Source: Oscillospiraceae bacterium (GTDB lineage: Bacteria; Bacillota; Clostridia; Oscillospirales; UBA929). Taken from it: a DNA stretch of 8,719 nt. Numbering within the stretch: the first letter of the stretch is position 1; each line of letters begins with the position of its first letter. Location: positions 1 to 8,719 of the forward strand of contig JAITDM010000305.1 in assembly GCA_031282535.1 (NCBI GenBank), in the 5' to 3' direction. Made by a program: the position numbers and the translations under genes. Positions 1 through 7,220 of the stretch are shown here, piece after piece. Below the pieces are notes generated by a model that searched no databases, was not told the origin of the DNA, and worked only from the letters and a program-made list of their open reading frames with translations.

Positions 1-823
1 GTTTCGCGGCGGCCATGGCGTCCGGGAACGCATGCAGCACGCCGTGGTCGGTGATAGCCACGGCGCGGTGCCCCCAGCGGGCCGCCGTCAGCACCGCCTT
101 GCCCACGTCGGTGGTGGCGTCCAGCGCCGACATGCGGGTATGCAGATGGAGTTCCACCCGCCGCCCGTCCGGCGCGGTGTCCTCGCGGAGCACCGGCGGC
201 AGGGAGACAAAGCCGGACGGGCGCAGGATGAGCCCGCCGTTTTTGTCCCGGAGGTCCGTCTCCATGCGCCCGCCCACCCGGAGGCGCCGCCCGGCGGTCA
301 GGGCGGCGAACGGCGCGGCGGATTCCTCGGTCTTCAGATACGCGGCCACGCGCACCGAGTCCGTGTAGTCCGTCATGTCAAAACTGAAAAACCCGCCCGC
401 GCCGCCGCGGCCGGCGCGCTGCTGCGTCGAGAGGACCGTCCCCTCGACGACGACGGCGTCCGTCTTCTCGGCCAGCAGCCGCATGGGGACGACCTCCCCC
501 TTGGGCGGGCGGCCCCACGACGTTCCGCCCGCCGGCGCCGCGGACGCGGCCGGCGCGGCGGCGCGGGGCGCCGGTTCGGGGCGGCGCCCGAGCGTGCCGA
601 TCCGCACGTGCCGCAAGCCGTAGTGAGACGACAGCCGCCGTTCGAGCCGCAGGAGCAGCGCGTCGTCGGCCCGCGTCTCCGGGTCGGAGAGCGTGATGTC
701 CATCACCTGACGGCCACGGAAAAAGACGGCGTCGCGGACCAGCAGGGACGCCACCGCGGCGTGGTCGTCGTCCCCGGTGGGGCAGTCGGCAAACAAATCC
801 TGGAAACGTGGCAAGGCGTTCAT
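1..823 (-). CDS. polC: DNA polymerase III PolC-type alpha subunit, N-terminal part (cut by left edge)
   Basis: This is the amino-terminal 274 codons of the Gram-positive replicative DNA polymerase PolC, which copies the chromosome at the fork and carries its own 3'-5' exonuclease. The frame stays open to base 1, so the exonuclease and polymerase domains lie outside the window. Visible parts are a short N-terminal domain (about residues 1-80), a Pro/Ala-rich linker (about 82-105), an OB-fold region (about 115-210, with FSFDMTDYTDSVRV near 146-159) and the start of the PHP domain, with ELHLHTRMSALD at 224-235 and ITDHGVLHAFPDA at 257-269. The last two are hallmark PolC sequences. I chose the ATG at 823-821 because GGAG lies a few bases upstream and the ispG stop is 29 bases away. 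The stretch before the OB fold looks about 100 residues shorter than in Bacillus subtilis PolC, judged from memory. It is the last visible gene of the cluster. Confidence 0.95.
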   Translation of the reverse strand, partial: MNALPRFQDLFADCPTGDDDHAAVASLLVRDAVFFRGRQVMDITLSDPETRADDALLLRLERRLSSHYGLRHVRIGTLGRRPEPAPRAAAPAASAAPAGGTSWGRPPKGEVVPMRLLAEKTDAVVVEGTVLSTQQRAGRGGAGGFFSFDMTDYTDSVRVAAYLKTEESAAPFAALTAGRRLRVGGRMETDLRDKNGGLILRPSGFVSLPPVLREDTAPDGRRVELHLHTRMSALDATTDVGKAVLTAARWGHRAVAITDHGVLHAFPDAMAAAK

Positions 824-852
824 ATGGTGTCTCCGTTTCTCTGTTTCTACTT

Positions 853-1908
853 CTACAGGTGCTCGACAAGGTCGCAGAGCGCGTCCAGCAGTTTGTCCTG
901 GGGGGCGCGGCCGACGATCTCCCCGCGGCAAAAGAGCAGGCCCGCGTCGTCGCCGCCGGCGATCCCGGCGTCGGCCCGGCGGGCCTCGCCGGGGCCGTTG
1001 ACGGCGCAGCCCATCACGGCCACGGTCACGGGGCGCGTCAGGTGGGCGAGCCGTTGTTCCGCTTCGGCGGCCAGCCGGATGACGTCGATGCGGCAGCGCC
1101 CGCAGGTGGGGCAGGCGATCACGTCCGCGCCGCGCCGGTACAGTCCGGCCGCCCGCAAAATGGCAAACCCCGCGGCGACCTCCTCCGTCGGGTCGGCGGT
1201 CAGGGAGACGCGCAGCGTGTCGCCGAGGCCGTCCAGCAGCAGCGCGCCGAGGCCCACGGCCGAGGTGACGACGCCGCGCATCCGCGTGCCCGCCTCGGTG
1301 ACGCCGAGGTGCAGGGGCAACTGGGTGCGCCGGGCCATCAGGCGGCAGGCGGCGACGGTCGTCGGGGCGTCGGAGGCCTTGAGCGCCACGCAGATGTCTT
1401 CAAAGTCAAACTGGTGCAGCAGGGCCACCTGGTCCAGCGCGGCCTCGACCAGCGCCTCGGGCGTCACGCCGCCGTACTGCGCCAGCAGACCGCCGGGCAG
1501 GCTGCCGCCGTTGACGCCCACGCGGATGGGCACGCCGGCCCGCCGGCAGGCGTCCGCCACGGCGCGCACCCGCTCCGGCGCGCCGATGTTGCCGGGGTTT
1601 AAGCGGATCTTGGCGGCGCCCGCCGCCACCGCGTCCAGCGCCAGCCGGTAGTCGAAGTGGATGTCGGCCACCACCGGCAGCGGCGAGGCCGCGCAGACCG
1701 CGGCCAGCGCGGGGACAGCCGCCTTGTCCGGCACGGCCACCCGCACGATGTGACAGCCGGCCGCGCGCAGGCGCTCGATCTGCGCCAGGGTGGCCGGCGC
1801 GTCGTGCGGGTCGGTGTTGGTCATCGACTGCACGGAAATGTCGGCGCCGCCCCCGATGGTGACGCCGCCGACACGGATGGGCCTCGTATGCGCCCGCGTT
1901 GTCGTCAC
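853..1908 (-). CDS. ispG: 4-hydroxy-3-methylbut-2-en-1-yl diphosphate synthase (IspG/GcpE)
   Basis: IspG is the [4Fe-4S] enzyme that reductively opens the cyclic diphosphate MEcPP to HMBPP, the next-to-last step of the MEP isoprenoid pathway, in the cytoplasm. The 351-residue product has the usual length of the bacterial two-domain form. A TIM-barrel domain runs from about 10 to 255, with VQSMTNTDPHD at 26-36, ADIHFDYRLAL at 81-91 and RLNPGNIG at 102-109. The C-terminal cluster domain has ACPTCGRC at 265-272 and MGCAVNGPGEA at 299-309. From family knowledge, Cys266, Cys269 and Cys301 bind the cluster and Glu308 is the fourth ligand and catalytic residue; all are present. The start is a GTG at 1908-1906, preceded by GAGGGGG about 8 bases upstream that overlaps the end of rseP. 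The rseP stop is 13 bases away. With dxr in the same cluster it supplies precursors for UppS. Confidence 0.97.
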   Translation of the reverse strand: MTTTRAHTRPIRVGGVTIGGGADISVQSMTNTDPHDAPATLAQIERLRAAGCHIVRVAVPDKAAVPALAAVCAASPLPVVADIHFDYRLALDAVAAGAAKIRLNPGNIGAPERVRAVADACRRAGVPIRVGVNGGSLPGGLLAQYGGVTPEALVEAALDQVALLHQFDFEDICVALKASDAPTTVAACRLMARRTQLPLHLGVTEAGTRMRGVVTSAVGLGALLLDGLGDTLRVSLTADPTEEVAAGFAILRAAGLYRRGADVIACPTCGRCRIDVIRLAAEAEQRLAHLTRPVTVAVMGCAVNGPGEARRADAGIAGGDDAGLLFCRGEIVGRAPQDKLLDALCDLVEHL

Positions 1909-1921
1909 AGAGCCCGCCCCC

Positions 1922-2998
1922 TCATTTCCAGCCGAACAGGCGCAGGATGTCGTTGAAAAATACGAAGATCATCAGACCGAAGAAGAGGATCATGCCGGCG
2001 GCGTGGATATAGCCCTCGTACTTCGGGTTGAGGGGTTTGCGCCGCGTCAGGGCCAACAGGGCGTCGATGGCGAGGAAGAACAGCCGCCCGCCGTCCAGCG
2101 CCGGCAGCGGCAGCAGGTTCATCGTCGCCAGGTTGATCGCGAGAAAGGCCGCGAGGTTCAGCAGACCCATCGTCTTCACGCCCACCGTGGCCGTCTCGTC
2201 CTGCACGATGTCGTTGACGACGCCGCCCATGCCCACGGGGCCCATCAGGTCGTCGACGCGCGCCCGGCCGCCGATGAGATCCCCGAGGCTCACCCAGACC
2301 AGACGCACATTGTCCACCGCGCCGTACCAGGCCTGCTGGAGCTTGACGCCCAGTGTGGCGGGGAGCGGCTCAAAATAAAAACCGTACCGCAAAGTGCCGG
2401 TTTCGTCGGGAACGGACCGCGTCAGCGGCAGGTCCCGGAGCGTCAGCTGCCGGCCGTCCCGCGCCAGCGTGATGTCAAAGGGTTCCCCCGCGCCCAGCGA
2501 CAGAAAAAACTGGATGTCCGCGTTCACATAGATGGCGTGGCCGTTGATGTTCACAATGCGGTCGCCGGGCAGAAAGCCGTCCTCCCCCGCGAAGGCGAAG
2601 CCGGGCATCGTGCCGGAGAGCTTCGTGTCCACGTACCACGACACCGGCAGGTTGATGACGACCAGCAGGAGCAGCCCGGCCAGAAAGTTCATCAGGGAAC
2701 CGGCCGCCAGCACGAGCGCGCGCCGGTGGCGTTTGGCGTTTGGAAAGGCGCGCGGGTCGTTCGGGTCGGGTTCCTCGTCCTCCGCCAGCGCGCAGAACCC
2801 CCCGATGGGGAAGGCGCGCAGGGAGTAGAGCGTCTCGCCCTTCCGTTTCTTCCACAGCTTCGGCCCCATGCCGATGGCGAACTCGTGGACGCGGATGCCG
2901 GAGAGTTTGGCCGTGATGAAATGGCCGAACTCATGGGCCGTGATCAAAACGCCCAGGATCAAAATGAGCAGCAGAACCGATACAACAACCAACAGCAA
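1922..2998 (-). CDS. rseP: RseP/RasP-type site-2 zinc metalloprotease
   Basis: This is an integral-membrane site-2 protease that cuts transmembrane segments inside the bilayer. Family members release sigma factors from anti-sigma proteins and clear signal-peptide remnants; which substrate this one cuts cannot be read from the sequence. The product has 358 residues. A first membrane helix (about 3-21) runs into the zinc motif HEFGH (22-26, catalytic Glu23). There is a second hydrophobic helix at about 97-118, one PDZ domain (about 130-195, with GFLPGDRIVNINGH at 141-154), a hydrophobic segment at about 277-296 leading to NLLPLPALDGGR (294-305, third zinc ligand Asp302), and a last helix at about 331-350. 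All active-site residues are present. The start is a TTG at 2998-2996, chosen because AAGGAG sits 8 bases upstream and the protein begins directly in the first helix. The dxr stop is 15 bases upstream and ispG follows after 13. Confidence 0.95.
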   Translation of the reverse strand: MLLVVVSVLLLILILGVLITAHEFGHFITAKLSGIRVHEFAIGMGPKLWKKRKGETLYSLRAFPIGGFCALAEDEEPDPNDPRAFPNAKRHRRALVLAAGSLMNFLAGLLLLVVINLPVSWYVDTKLSGTMPGFAFAGEDGFLPGDRIVNINGHAIYVNADIQFFLSLGAGEPFDITLARDGRQLTLRDLPLTRSVPDETGTLRYGFYFEPLPATLGVKLQQAWYGAVDNVRLVWVSLGDLIGGRARVDDLMGPVGMGGVVNDIVQDETATVGVKTMGLLNLAAFLAINLATMNLLPLPALDGGRLFFLAIDALLALTRRKPLNPKYEGYIHAAGMILFFGLMIFVFFNDILRLFGWK

Positions 2999-3006
2999 AA
3001 GGCATT

Positions 3007-3012
3007 CTCCTT
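3007..3012 (-). promoter_or_regulatory. ribosome binding site of rseP
   Basis: AAGGAG on the minus strand ends 8 bases before the TTG at 2998-2996 and overlaps the 15-base gap after the dxr stop (TAA, 3016-3014). An ATG at 3005-3003 directly after it opens a different frame with no protease similarity, so the TTG is the likely start. Confidence 0.7.
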
Positions 3013-3013
3013 T

Positions 3014-4165
3014 TTAGCGCCGCGCGCGCACGAAGGCGCGGGCCGCGCGGTCGGCTTCCAGGATGTCCTCCAGGGAGCCGCCGTCCGGCGGCACGGCGGC
3101 GAGCGCCGCCGCCGTGCGCGCCGCGATGTCCAAAAATCCGATCTCGCCCGCCAGAAACAGGGAAACCGCCGCCTCGTTGGCCCCGCTCAGCACGGCGGGC
3201 GCCGTGCCGCCCCGCGCGGCGGCCTCGCGGGCGAGGGCGAGGGCGGGGAAGGCGTCTTCGTCGGGGGGCGCGAACGTGAGCGCCGGGGCGGCCGCCCAGT
3301 CGGACGGCGGCAGCGGCGACGGCATGCGCACCGGGAAGGTCAGCGCGTATTGGATCGGCAGACGCATGTCGGGCGGTCCCAGTTGGGCCACCGTGGCGCC
3401 GTCCCGAAAGACGACCATCGAGTGGACGATGCTCTGGCGGTGGACCACCACCTCGATGCGCGCCATCGGCACCGAGAACAAATACATGGCCTCCAGGCAC
3501 TCCAGCGCCTTGTTCATCAGCGTGGCGGAGTCGACCGTGATCTTGGGGCCCATCCGCCAGGTGGGGTGCGCCAGCGCCTGCGCCGGCGTGACGCGGCGCA
3601 GCGCGTCCCGGTCCAGGCCGAAGAAGGGGCCGCCCGACGCGGTGAGCACGAGCCGCTCGACCGACGACGGGTCCTCGCCCCGCAGGCACTGGAAGAGGGC
3701 GCTGTGTTCCGAGTCGACGGGGAGCAGCGTGCAGCCCTGCGCGCGGACCGCCGCCGTCACCAGCGCGCCCGCGCAGACCAGGGCCTCCTTGTTGGCCAGC
3801 GCGAGGCGGCGCCCGGGGCGCAGGGCGGCCAGTACGGGCCGCAGGCCCGCGAGACCCGAGATCGCGGCCACCACCGTGTCGGCCGCCTCGCAGGCCGCCG
3901 CCTCGCAGATCCCCTCGGGGCCCGAGAGCACGGCGACGGACGTGTCGGCCAGCCGGATCTTCAGGTCGCGGGCGGCGTCCGGGTCGGACAGCGCCACGGC
4001 CTGCGGGGCAAACTGCCGGGCCTGTGTCTCCAGCAGGCGGCTGTTGCGGCCGCCGGTCAGGCAGACCGCCGCGAGGCCGAGGTGCGAGAGCACCGCCAGG
4101 GTCTGTACGCCGACGGAGCCGGTGGCGCCGAGCACGGACACGCGGCGGGCGGGCTGAAGCGTCAT
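3014..4165 (-). CDS. dxr: 1-deoxy-D-xylulose-5-phosphate reductoisomerase
   Basis: Dxr (IspC) rearranges and reduces 1-deoxyxylulose 5-phosphate to 2-C-methylerythritol 4-phosphate using NADPH, the first committed step of the MEP pathway, in the cytoplasm. The 383-residue product has the normal length. The NADPH fold has GATGSVG at 13-19, GGRNSRLL at 38-45 and LANKEAL at 123-129. The catalytic domain has PVDSEHSA at 149-156, TASGGPF at 175-181, HPTWRMGPKITVDSATLMNK from 200 to 219, and SGANEAAV at 327-334. By analogy with E. coli, the metal ligands are Asp151, Glu153 and Glu222, and all are present. The ATG at 4165-4163 overlaps the cdsA stop as ATGA, with GGGGGGAA just upstream, so its translation is probably coupled to cdsA. 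The last 30 residues are rich in Ala and Arg, as in G+C-rich relatives. The gene acts in the same pathway as ispG two genes downstream. Confidence 0.97.
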   Translation of the reverse strand: MTLQPARRVSVLGATGSVGVQTLAVLSHLGLAAVCLTGGRNSRLLETQARQFAPQAVALSDPDAARDLKIRLADTSVAVLSGPEGICEAAACEAADTVVAAISGLAGLRPVLAALRPGRRLALANKEALVCAGALVTAAVRAQGCTLLPVDSEHSALFQCLRGEDPSSVERLVLTASGGPFFGLDRDALRRVTPAQALAHPTWRMGPKITVDSATLMNKALECLEAMYLFSVPMARIEVVVHRQSIVHSMVVFRDGATVAQLGPPDMRLPIQYALTFPVRMPSPLPPSDWAAAPALTFAPPDEDAFPALALAREAAARGGTAPAVLSGANEAAVSLFLAGEIGFLDIAARTAAALAAVPPDGGSLEDILEADRAARAFVRARR

Positions 4166-4986
4166 GCCGTTCCCCCCCAGAGCGGAAGCAGGGCCAGGAG
4201 CAGCTCGGTCATGGGCGCGGCGAACAGCAGACTGTCAAACCGGTCCAACACGCCGCCGTGGCCCGGCAGCAGCGCGCCGAAGTCCTTGAGGCCAAACTCC
4301 CGTTTGATCAGCGAAAAACTGAGATCCCCCACCTGCGCGGCCAGGGAGCCGCCCCCCGCGATCAGGAGCCAGGCGGGCAGCGCCGGCGTCAGGGGCGTGA
4401 CCGCCCGCACGGCGACGGCAAAGAGCGCCGTCAGCGCGAGGGCGCCGAAAAGCCCGCCGAGAGAGCCCTCGACGGTCTTGTTGGGGCTGATCTCGGGCGC
4501 CAGCTTCCGGCGGCCCAGCAGCATGCCGGCAAACAGCGCGCAGATGTCCGTGCCCGAGGCGGCCAAAAACGGCAGCAGGATGAGAACGGACCCCTCCGGG
4601 CGCGCGGCGATCCGGACGAGGGACGAGAGGAGCAGCGGGAGCGCCAGCCCGGCGAACAGCGCGCCGGTGATCGCCGAAACGCCGATCGTCCGGCGGCGGT
4701 CCAGCAGGGCGGACGCAAAGAGCCACAGCACCAACAAAAACAGGCCCGCCGCCCCCGGGACGGGCGGCATGCCGAAGTAGCACCAGAAGGGCGTCAGCGC
4801 GGCGGCGGCGGAGGCCCCCAGGAGCACGCGCCGCGCCCGCGCGAGCCCCGTGGCGTGCAGCAGCTCCCACACCGCCGCGACGGACAGCGCGCCGACGGCC
4901 GCCGGCAGCGCCCAGGGCGGCGCCAGGTACACGACGGCGATGAGCAGCGGCAGCAGGGCGAGGCCCACAAACACCCGCGCCCGCAT
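4162..4986 (-). CDS. cdsA: phosphatidate cytidylyltransferase (CDP-diacylglycerol synthase)
   Basis: CdsA is a polytopic membrane enzyme that makes CDP-diacylglycerol from CTP and phosphatidic acid, the branch point to all major phospholipids. The 274-residue product is mostly hydrophobic, with repeated candidate membrane helices (for example about 5-22, 26-44, 53-70, 79-96, 104-125, 180-197 and 203-218). The family signature runs from Ser225 to Asp251: SLIKRE at 225-230, KDFGALLPGHGGVLDR from 234 to 249, then FD. Two further conserved stretches are GTDICALFAG (145-154) and SPNKTVEGSLGG (167-178). Asp221, just before the signature, fits a conserved acidic residue of the family. The ATG at 4986-4984 overlaps the uppS stop as TGATG, and its own stop overlaps the dxr start as ATGA, so it is coupled to genes on both sides. 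Length and motifs are normal. Confidence 0.96.
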   Translation of the reverse strand: MRARVFVGLALLPLLIAVVYLAPPWALPAAVGALSVAAVWELLHATGLARARRVLLGASAAAALTPFWCYFGMPPVPGAAGLFLLVLWLFASALLDRRRTIGVSAITGALFAGLALPLLLSSLVRIAARPEGSVLILLPFLAASGTDICALFAGMLLGRRKLAPEISPNKTVEGSLGGLFGALALTALFAVAVRAVTPLTPALPAWLLIAGGGSLAAQVGDLSFSLIKREFGLKDFGALLPGHGGVLDRFDSLLFAAPMTELLLALLPLWGGTA

Positions 4987-5729
4987 CAGGATACGCCGCC
5001 GTACCGGCGCTCCCGGGCGGCAAAGGCCGAGAGCGCGCGGTCAAATTCGGCCGGGGAGAAGTCCGGCCAGAGCACGTTCGTGAAATACAGTTCGGCGTAG
5101 GCCGCCTGCCACAGAAGAAAATTGGACAGACGGAACTCGCCGCTCGGGCGGATGAGCAGATCGAGCGGCGGCAGGGGGGCCGTGTCCAGCAGGGAGGAGA
5201 AGAGCGCCTCGTCGATCTGTTCCGGCGCGAGCAGGCCCGCCTGACAGCGCGCGGAGAGCGTGCGCGCGGCGCGCAGGATCTCGTCCCGCCCGCCGTAATT
5301 GAAGCCCACGCTGACGACCATGCCCTCGACGGTCCGGGCGACGGCGTCCGCCTCGCGCACCAGCGCCAAGAGCGGCGCCGGCAGGACGGACAGATCGCCC
5401 AGAAACCGCAGCCGGACGCCGTCGCGCGCCATGCTCTGGATGGCCTCGCGCAGATAGCGCGCGAGGAGGTCCAGGATGGCGTCCACCTCGTCCTTAGGCC
5501 GCCGCCAATTTTCGGTGGAAAAGGCGTACACGGTGAGGGCCTGGATGCCCCGGTCCCTGGCGTGTGTGGCCACCCGGCGGAAGGTCTCGCTGCCCGCGGC
5601 GTGCCCGGCCGTGCGCGGCAGCGCGCGCCGTTTGGCCCACCGCCCGTTGCCGTCCATGATGATGCCGACGTGCCGCGGCCTCTGTTCCGGCGGCGGGAGC
5701 TGCGCGGCGGCTTTTGCCTGTCTTCTCAA
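4986..5729 (-). CDS. uppS: isoprenyl transferase, undecaprenyl diphosphate synthase type
   Basis: This is a cis-prenyltransferase that adds isopentenyl units to farnesyl diphosphate, giving undecaprenyl diphosphate, the carrier lipid for peptidoglycan and other wall polymers. The 247-residue product aligns so well with E. coli UppS that key residues carry the same numbers. HVGIIMDGNGRWAK is at 20-33 (Mg-binding Asp26, Arg30), His43 is in AGHAAGSE, AFSTENWRRP is at 69-78 (Asn74, Trp75), FNYGGRDEI is at 143-151, RPSGEFRLSNF is at 194-204 (Arg194, Arg200, Ser202), and AYAELYF is at 210-216 (Glu213). The exact product length cannot be read from the sequence. The start is a TTG at 5729-5727. The first ATG in frame lies inside the substrate motif, and GGAGG sits 10 bases upstream within the last codons of frr, 5 bases from the frr stop. 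Its substrates come from the MEP pathway genes nearby. Confidence 0.96.
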   Translation of the reverse strand: MRRQAKAAAQLPPPEQRPRHVGIIMDGNGRWAKRRALPRTAGHAAGSETFRRVATHARDRGIQALTVYAFSTENWRRPKDEVDAILDLLARYLREAIQSMARDGVRLRFLGDLSVLPAPLLALVREADAVARTVEGMVVSVGFNYGGRDEILRAARTLSARCQAGLLAPEQIDEALFSSLLDTAPLPPLDLLIRPSGEFRLSNFLLWQAAYAELYFTNVLWPDFSPAEFDRALSAFAARERRYGGVS

Positions 5730-5734
5730 CGGAC

Positions 5735-6289
5735 TTATACCTCCATGAGCTCCTTTTCCTTCTTGCCGACCAGCGCGTCGATGTCTTTGGCGTATTTGTC
5801 GATGAGTTCGTGAAAGTCCTTTTCGATGTCTTTCAGGTCGTCCTCGGTGATCTCCGACTTCTTTTTCAGCGCCTTGTAGGCCTCGATCGCGTCGCGGCGG
5901 ATGTTGCGCAGGGCCACCTTGCCCTCCTCGGCGTACTTGCGCACCTGCCGGATCAGTTCGTGGCGGCGTTCCTCGGTGAGCTGCGGAAACGCGAGCCGGA
6001 TCACCTTGCCGTCGTTTTGCGGGTTGATGCCCAGGTCGGAGACCTGGATGGCCTTTTCGATCGCCTTGAGCGCTCCGCCGTCCCAGGGCTGGATCACCAG
6101 CACCCGCGGCTCCGGCGTCGAGATGGAGGCGATCTGCGCGACGGGGGTCTGGGTGCCGTAATATTCCACCGACACGCGGTCCAGTACGGCCGCGTTGGCC
6201 CGACCGGCGCGCAGCGTGGCGAATTCATGCCCCAGCACCTCGATCGTCTTATCCATTTTTCGGGTGTATTCCTCGTATGTGCCCTTCAT
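5735..6289 (-). CDS. frr: ribosome recycling factor
   Basis: RRF works with EF-G to split the post-termination ribosome. It is small and cytoplasmic, with a three-helix bundle and a beta/alpha domain. The product has 184 residues, the usual length being about 185. The first helix holds the TLRAGRAN stretch near 25-32. The beta/alpha domain follows with VSVEYYGTQTPVAQIASI near 39-56, EPRVLVIQPWD near 59-69 and INPQNDGKVIRLAFPQLT at about 87-104. The second and third helices are highly charged (about 105-184), with KVALRNIRRDAIEAYK near 123-138. I took the ATG at 6289-6287 rather than an alternative start further upstream, because AAAGGAG lies 7 bases before it, the protein then begins MKGTYEEYTRKM as in relatives, and it starts 1 base after the pyrH stop. 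The pyrH-frr pair is conserved across bacteria. The last codons of frr carry the ribosome binding site of uppS. Confidence 0.97.
   Translation of the reverse strand: MKGTYEEYTRKMDKTIEVLGHEFATLRAGRANAAVLDRVSVEYYGTQTPVAQIASISTPEPRVLVIQPWDGGALKAIEKAIQVSDLGINPQNDGKVIRLAFPQLTEERRHELIRQVRKYAEEGKVALRNIRRDAIEAYKALKKKSEITEDDLKDIEKDFHELIDKYAKDIDALVGKKEKELMEV
5740..5744 (-). promoter_or_regulatory. ribosome binding site of uppS inside frr
   Basis: GGAGG on the minus strand lies within the last codons of frr (ATG GAG GTA TAA) and 10 bases before the TTG start of uppS. It decides the TTG as start and implies that uppS translation depends on ribosomes finishing frr, or competes with them. Confidence 0.7.
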
Positions 6290-6290
6290 G

Positions 6291-7013
6291 CTAAATCTCC
6301 TTTCCCACAATGGTGCCGATGGTGTCTCCCATCAGCACCCGGTAAATATTTTCGGGGTCCTTGAGCGCAAAAAGGATGACGGGGATGCGGTTGTCCTGAG
6401 ACAGGGACGCGGCCGTCGAGTCCATGACCGTCAGGTGTTTGGCGAGGATCTCGTCGAAGCTGAGCGAGGCGAATTTTTTCGCGTGGGGGTTCTTCGCCGG
6501 GTCGTCGTCGTACACGCCGTCGATGTTCTTCGCGAGCAAAATGATGTCGGCGTCGATCTCGGCGGCCCGCAGCACCGCCGCCGTATCGGTGGAAAAGAAG
6601 GGGTTGCCAAGGCCGCAGGCGAAGACGACCACACGGCCCTTCTCCAGGTGGCGCACCGCCCGCAGCCGCACATAGGGCTCGGCGATGGCGCGCATCTCCA
6701 GCGCCGTCTGGACGCGCACCGGCACCGCCCGCGCCTCCAGCGCGTCGGCCAGCGCCAGCGCGTTGATGACCGTGGCCAGCATGCCCATGTGGTCGGCCCG
6801 GGTGCGGTCGATCCGCCCCCCGCCGTCCTTGGTGCCACGCCAAAAGTTCCCGCCGCCCACGACGATGCCGATCTGCACCCCGAGCCCCACGCAGCGCTTG
6901 ATCACGTCGCAGACCGCGGCGATCACATCGAAGTCCAGCCCCGTTTTTTTGTTTCCCGCAAGCGCCTCGCCGCTGATCTTGAGCAATACCCGCCTGTAAA
7001 CCGGCATATCCAT
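6291..7013 (-). CDS. pyrH: UMP kinase (uridylate kinase)
   Basis: PyrH phosphorylates UMP to UDP with ATP and is the entry to all pyrimidine nucleotides; bacterial forms are hexamers of the amino-acid-kinase fold. The 240-residue product has the family length. Visible motifs are LLKISGEALAG (10-20), VGGGNFWRG (52-60), the UMP-contact region with DRTRADHMGMLATVINALAL from 69 to 88, LGNPFFSTDTAA (135-146), AKNIDGVYDDDP (161-172), and MDSTAASLSQDN (197-208). The GTGNP motif of most relatives reads GLGNP here, with Leu135 where Thr is usual. I chose the ATG at 7013-7011 (MDMPVYRR) with GGAGG 11 bases upstream. A second ATG at 7007-7005 and upstream GTG codons are weaker. The stop is 1 base before frr. 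Upstream lies a 207-base gap and then sigG, not rpsB-tsf. Confidence 0.96.
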   Translation of the reverse strand: MDMPVYRRVLLKISGEALAGNKKTGLDFDVIAAVCDVIKRCVGLGVQIGIVVGGGNFWRGTKDGGGRIDRTRADHMGMLATVINALALADALEARAVPVRVQTALEMRAIAEPYVRLRAVRHLEKGRVVVFACGLGNPFFSTDTAAVLRAAEIDADIILLAKNIDGVYDDDPAKNPHAKKFASLSFDEILAKHLTVMDSTAASLSQDNRIPVILFALKDPENIYRVLMGDTIGTIVGKEI

Positions 7014-7019
7014 CTCAGA

Positions 7020-7162
7020 CACCACCTCCCGGCGCGCCGCAGCCCTCCAACGAAGCCGGGCCCGCCGTCTTTTATTTTTGCGGGCCGCCCCGCCGCCCGG
7101 CGCGCCCCGTCGCGAGGGCGCCTCCCGCCGCCGGATGCGGCGCGTGTCGCTCGGAGGCACTC
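7020..7162 (-). other. presumed pyrH leader with A-rich-loop hairpin
   Basis: This is non-coding sequence between the candidate promoter and the pyrH ribosome binding site. It is very G+C-rich apart from one A-rich island. Reading the minus strand, GGCCCGC (7086-7080) and GCGGGCC (7065-7059) can pair as a perfect 7-bp stem around a 14-base A-rich loop (7079-7066). It does not look like an intrinsic terminator in the pyrH direction, because no U-run follows the stem. It could shape the leader of the whole cluster or bind a regulator. I recognise no riboswitch family. The rest of the stretch shows only short G+C-rich dyads of the kind expected from the base composition. Confidence 0.3.
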
Positions 7163-7164
7163 TT

Positions 7165-7180
7165 TGTATATTGTAATACA
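7165..7180 (-). promoter_or_regulatory. A+T-rich dyad with a weak -10-like element upstream of pyrH
   Basis: A perfect 5-bp dyad, TGTAT-N6-ATACA, lies in a short A+T-rich island within G+C-rich DNA. On the minus strand it includes TACAAT (7175-7170), 5 of 6 with the vegetative -10 consensus. No good -35 is seen at 16-18 bases upstream, so the promoter call is weak. If used, it would start the pyrH transcript near 7163 and give a leader of about 150 bases. The symmetry would also fit a repressor site overlapping the -10. It may be chance. Confidence 0.3.
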
Positions 7181-7220
7181 TTTGGAGGCCGAAAGGAAGG
7201 GGGAGAAGACCGGAATTTTC

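Noticed and set aside
378..869. A minus-strand frame overlapping the start of polC
   Set aside because: It is out of frame with PolC, which matches OB-fold and PHP motifs over its whole length. The alternative product is Arg/Ala/Gly-rich and shows no family features.
32..1651. A plus-strand open frame of about 540 codons opposite polC and ispG
   Set aside because: It is the same G+C shadow effect; no motif, no good ribosome binding site, and it is antisense to clear genes.
1790..4780. A plus-strand open frame of nearly 1000 codons opposite ispG, rseP, dxr and cdsA
   Set aside because: It is antisense to four well-supported genes with intact active sites. Its translation is a low-complexity Arg/Gly/Ala/Gln-rich string with no domain, as expected opposite G+C-rich codons that lack stops.
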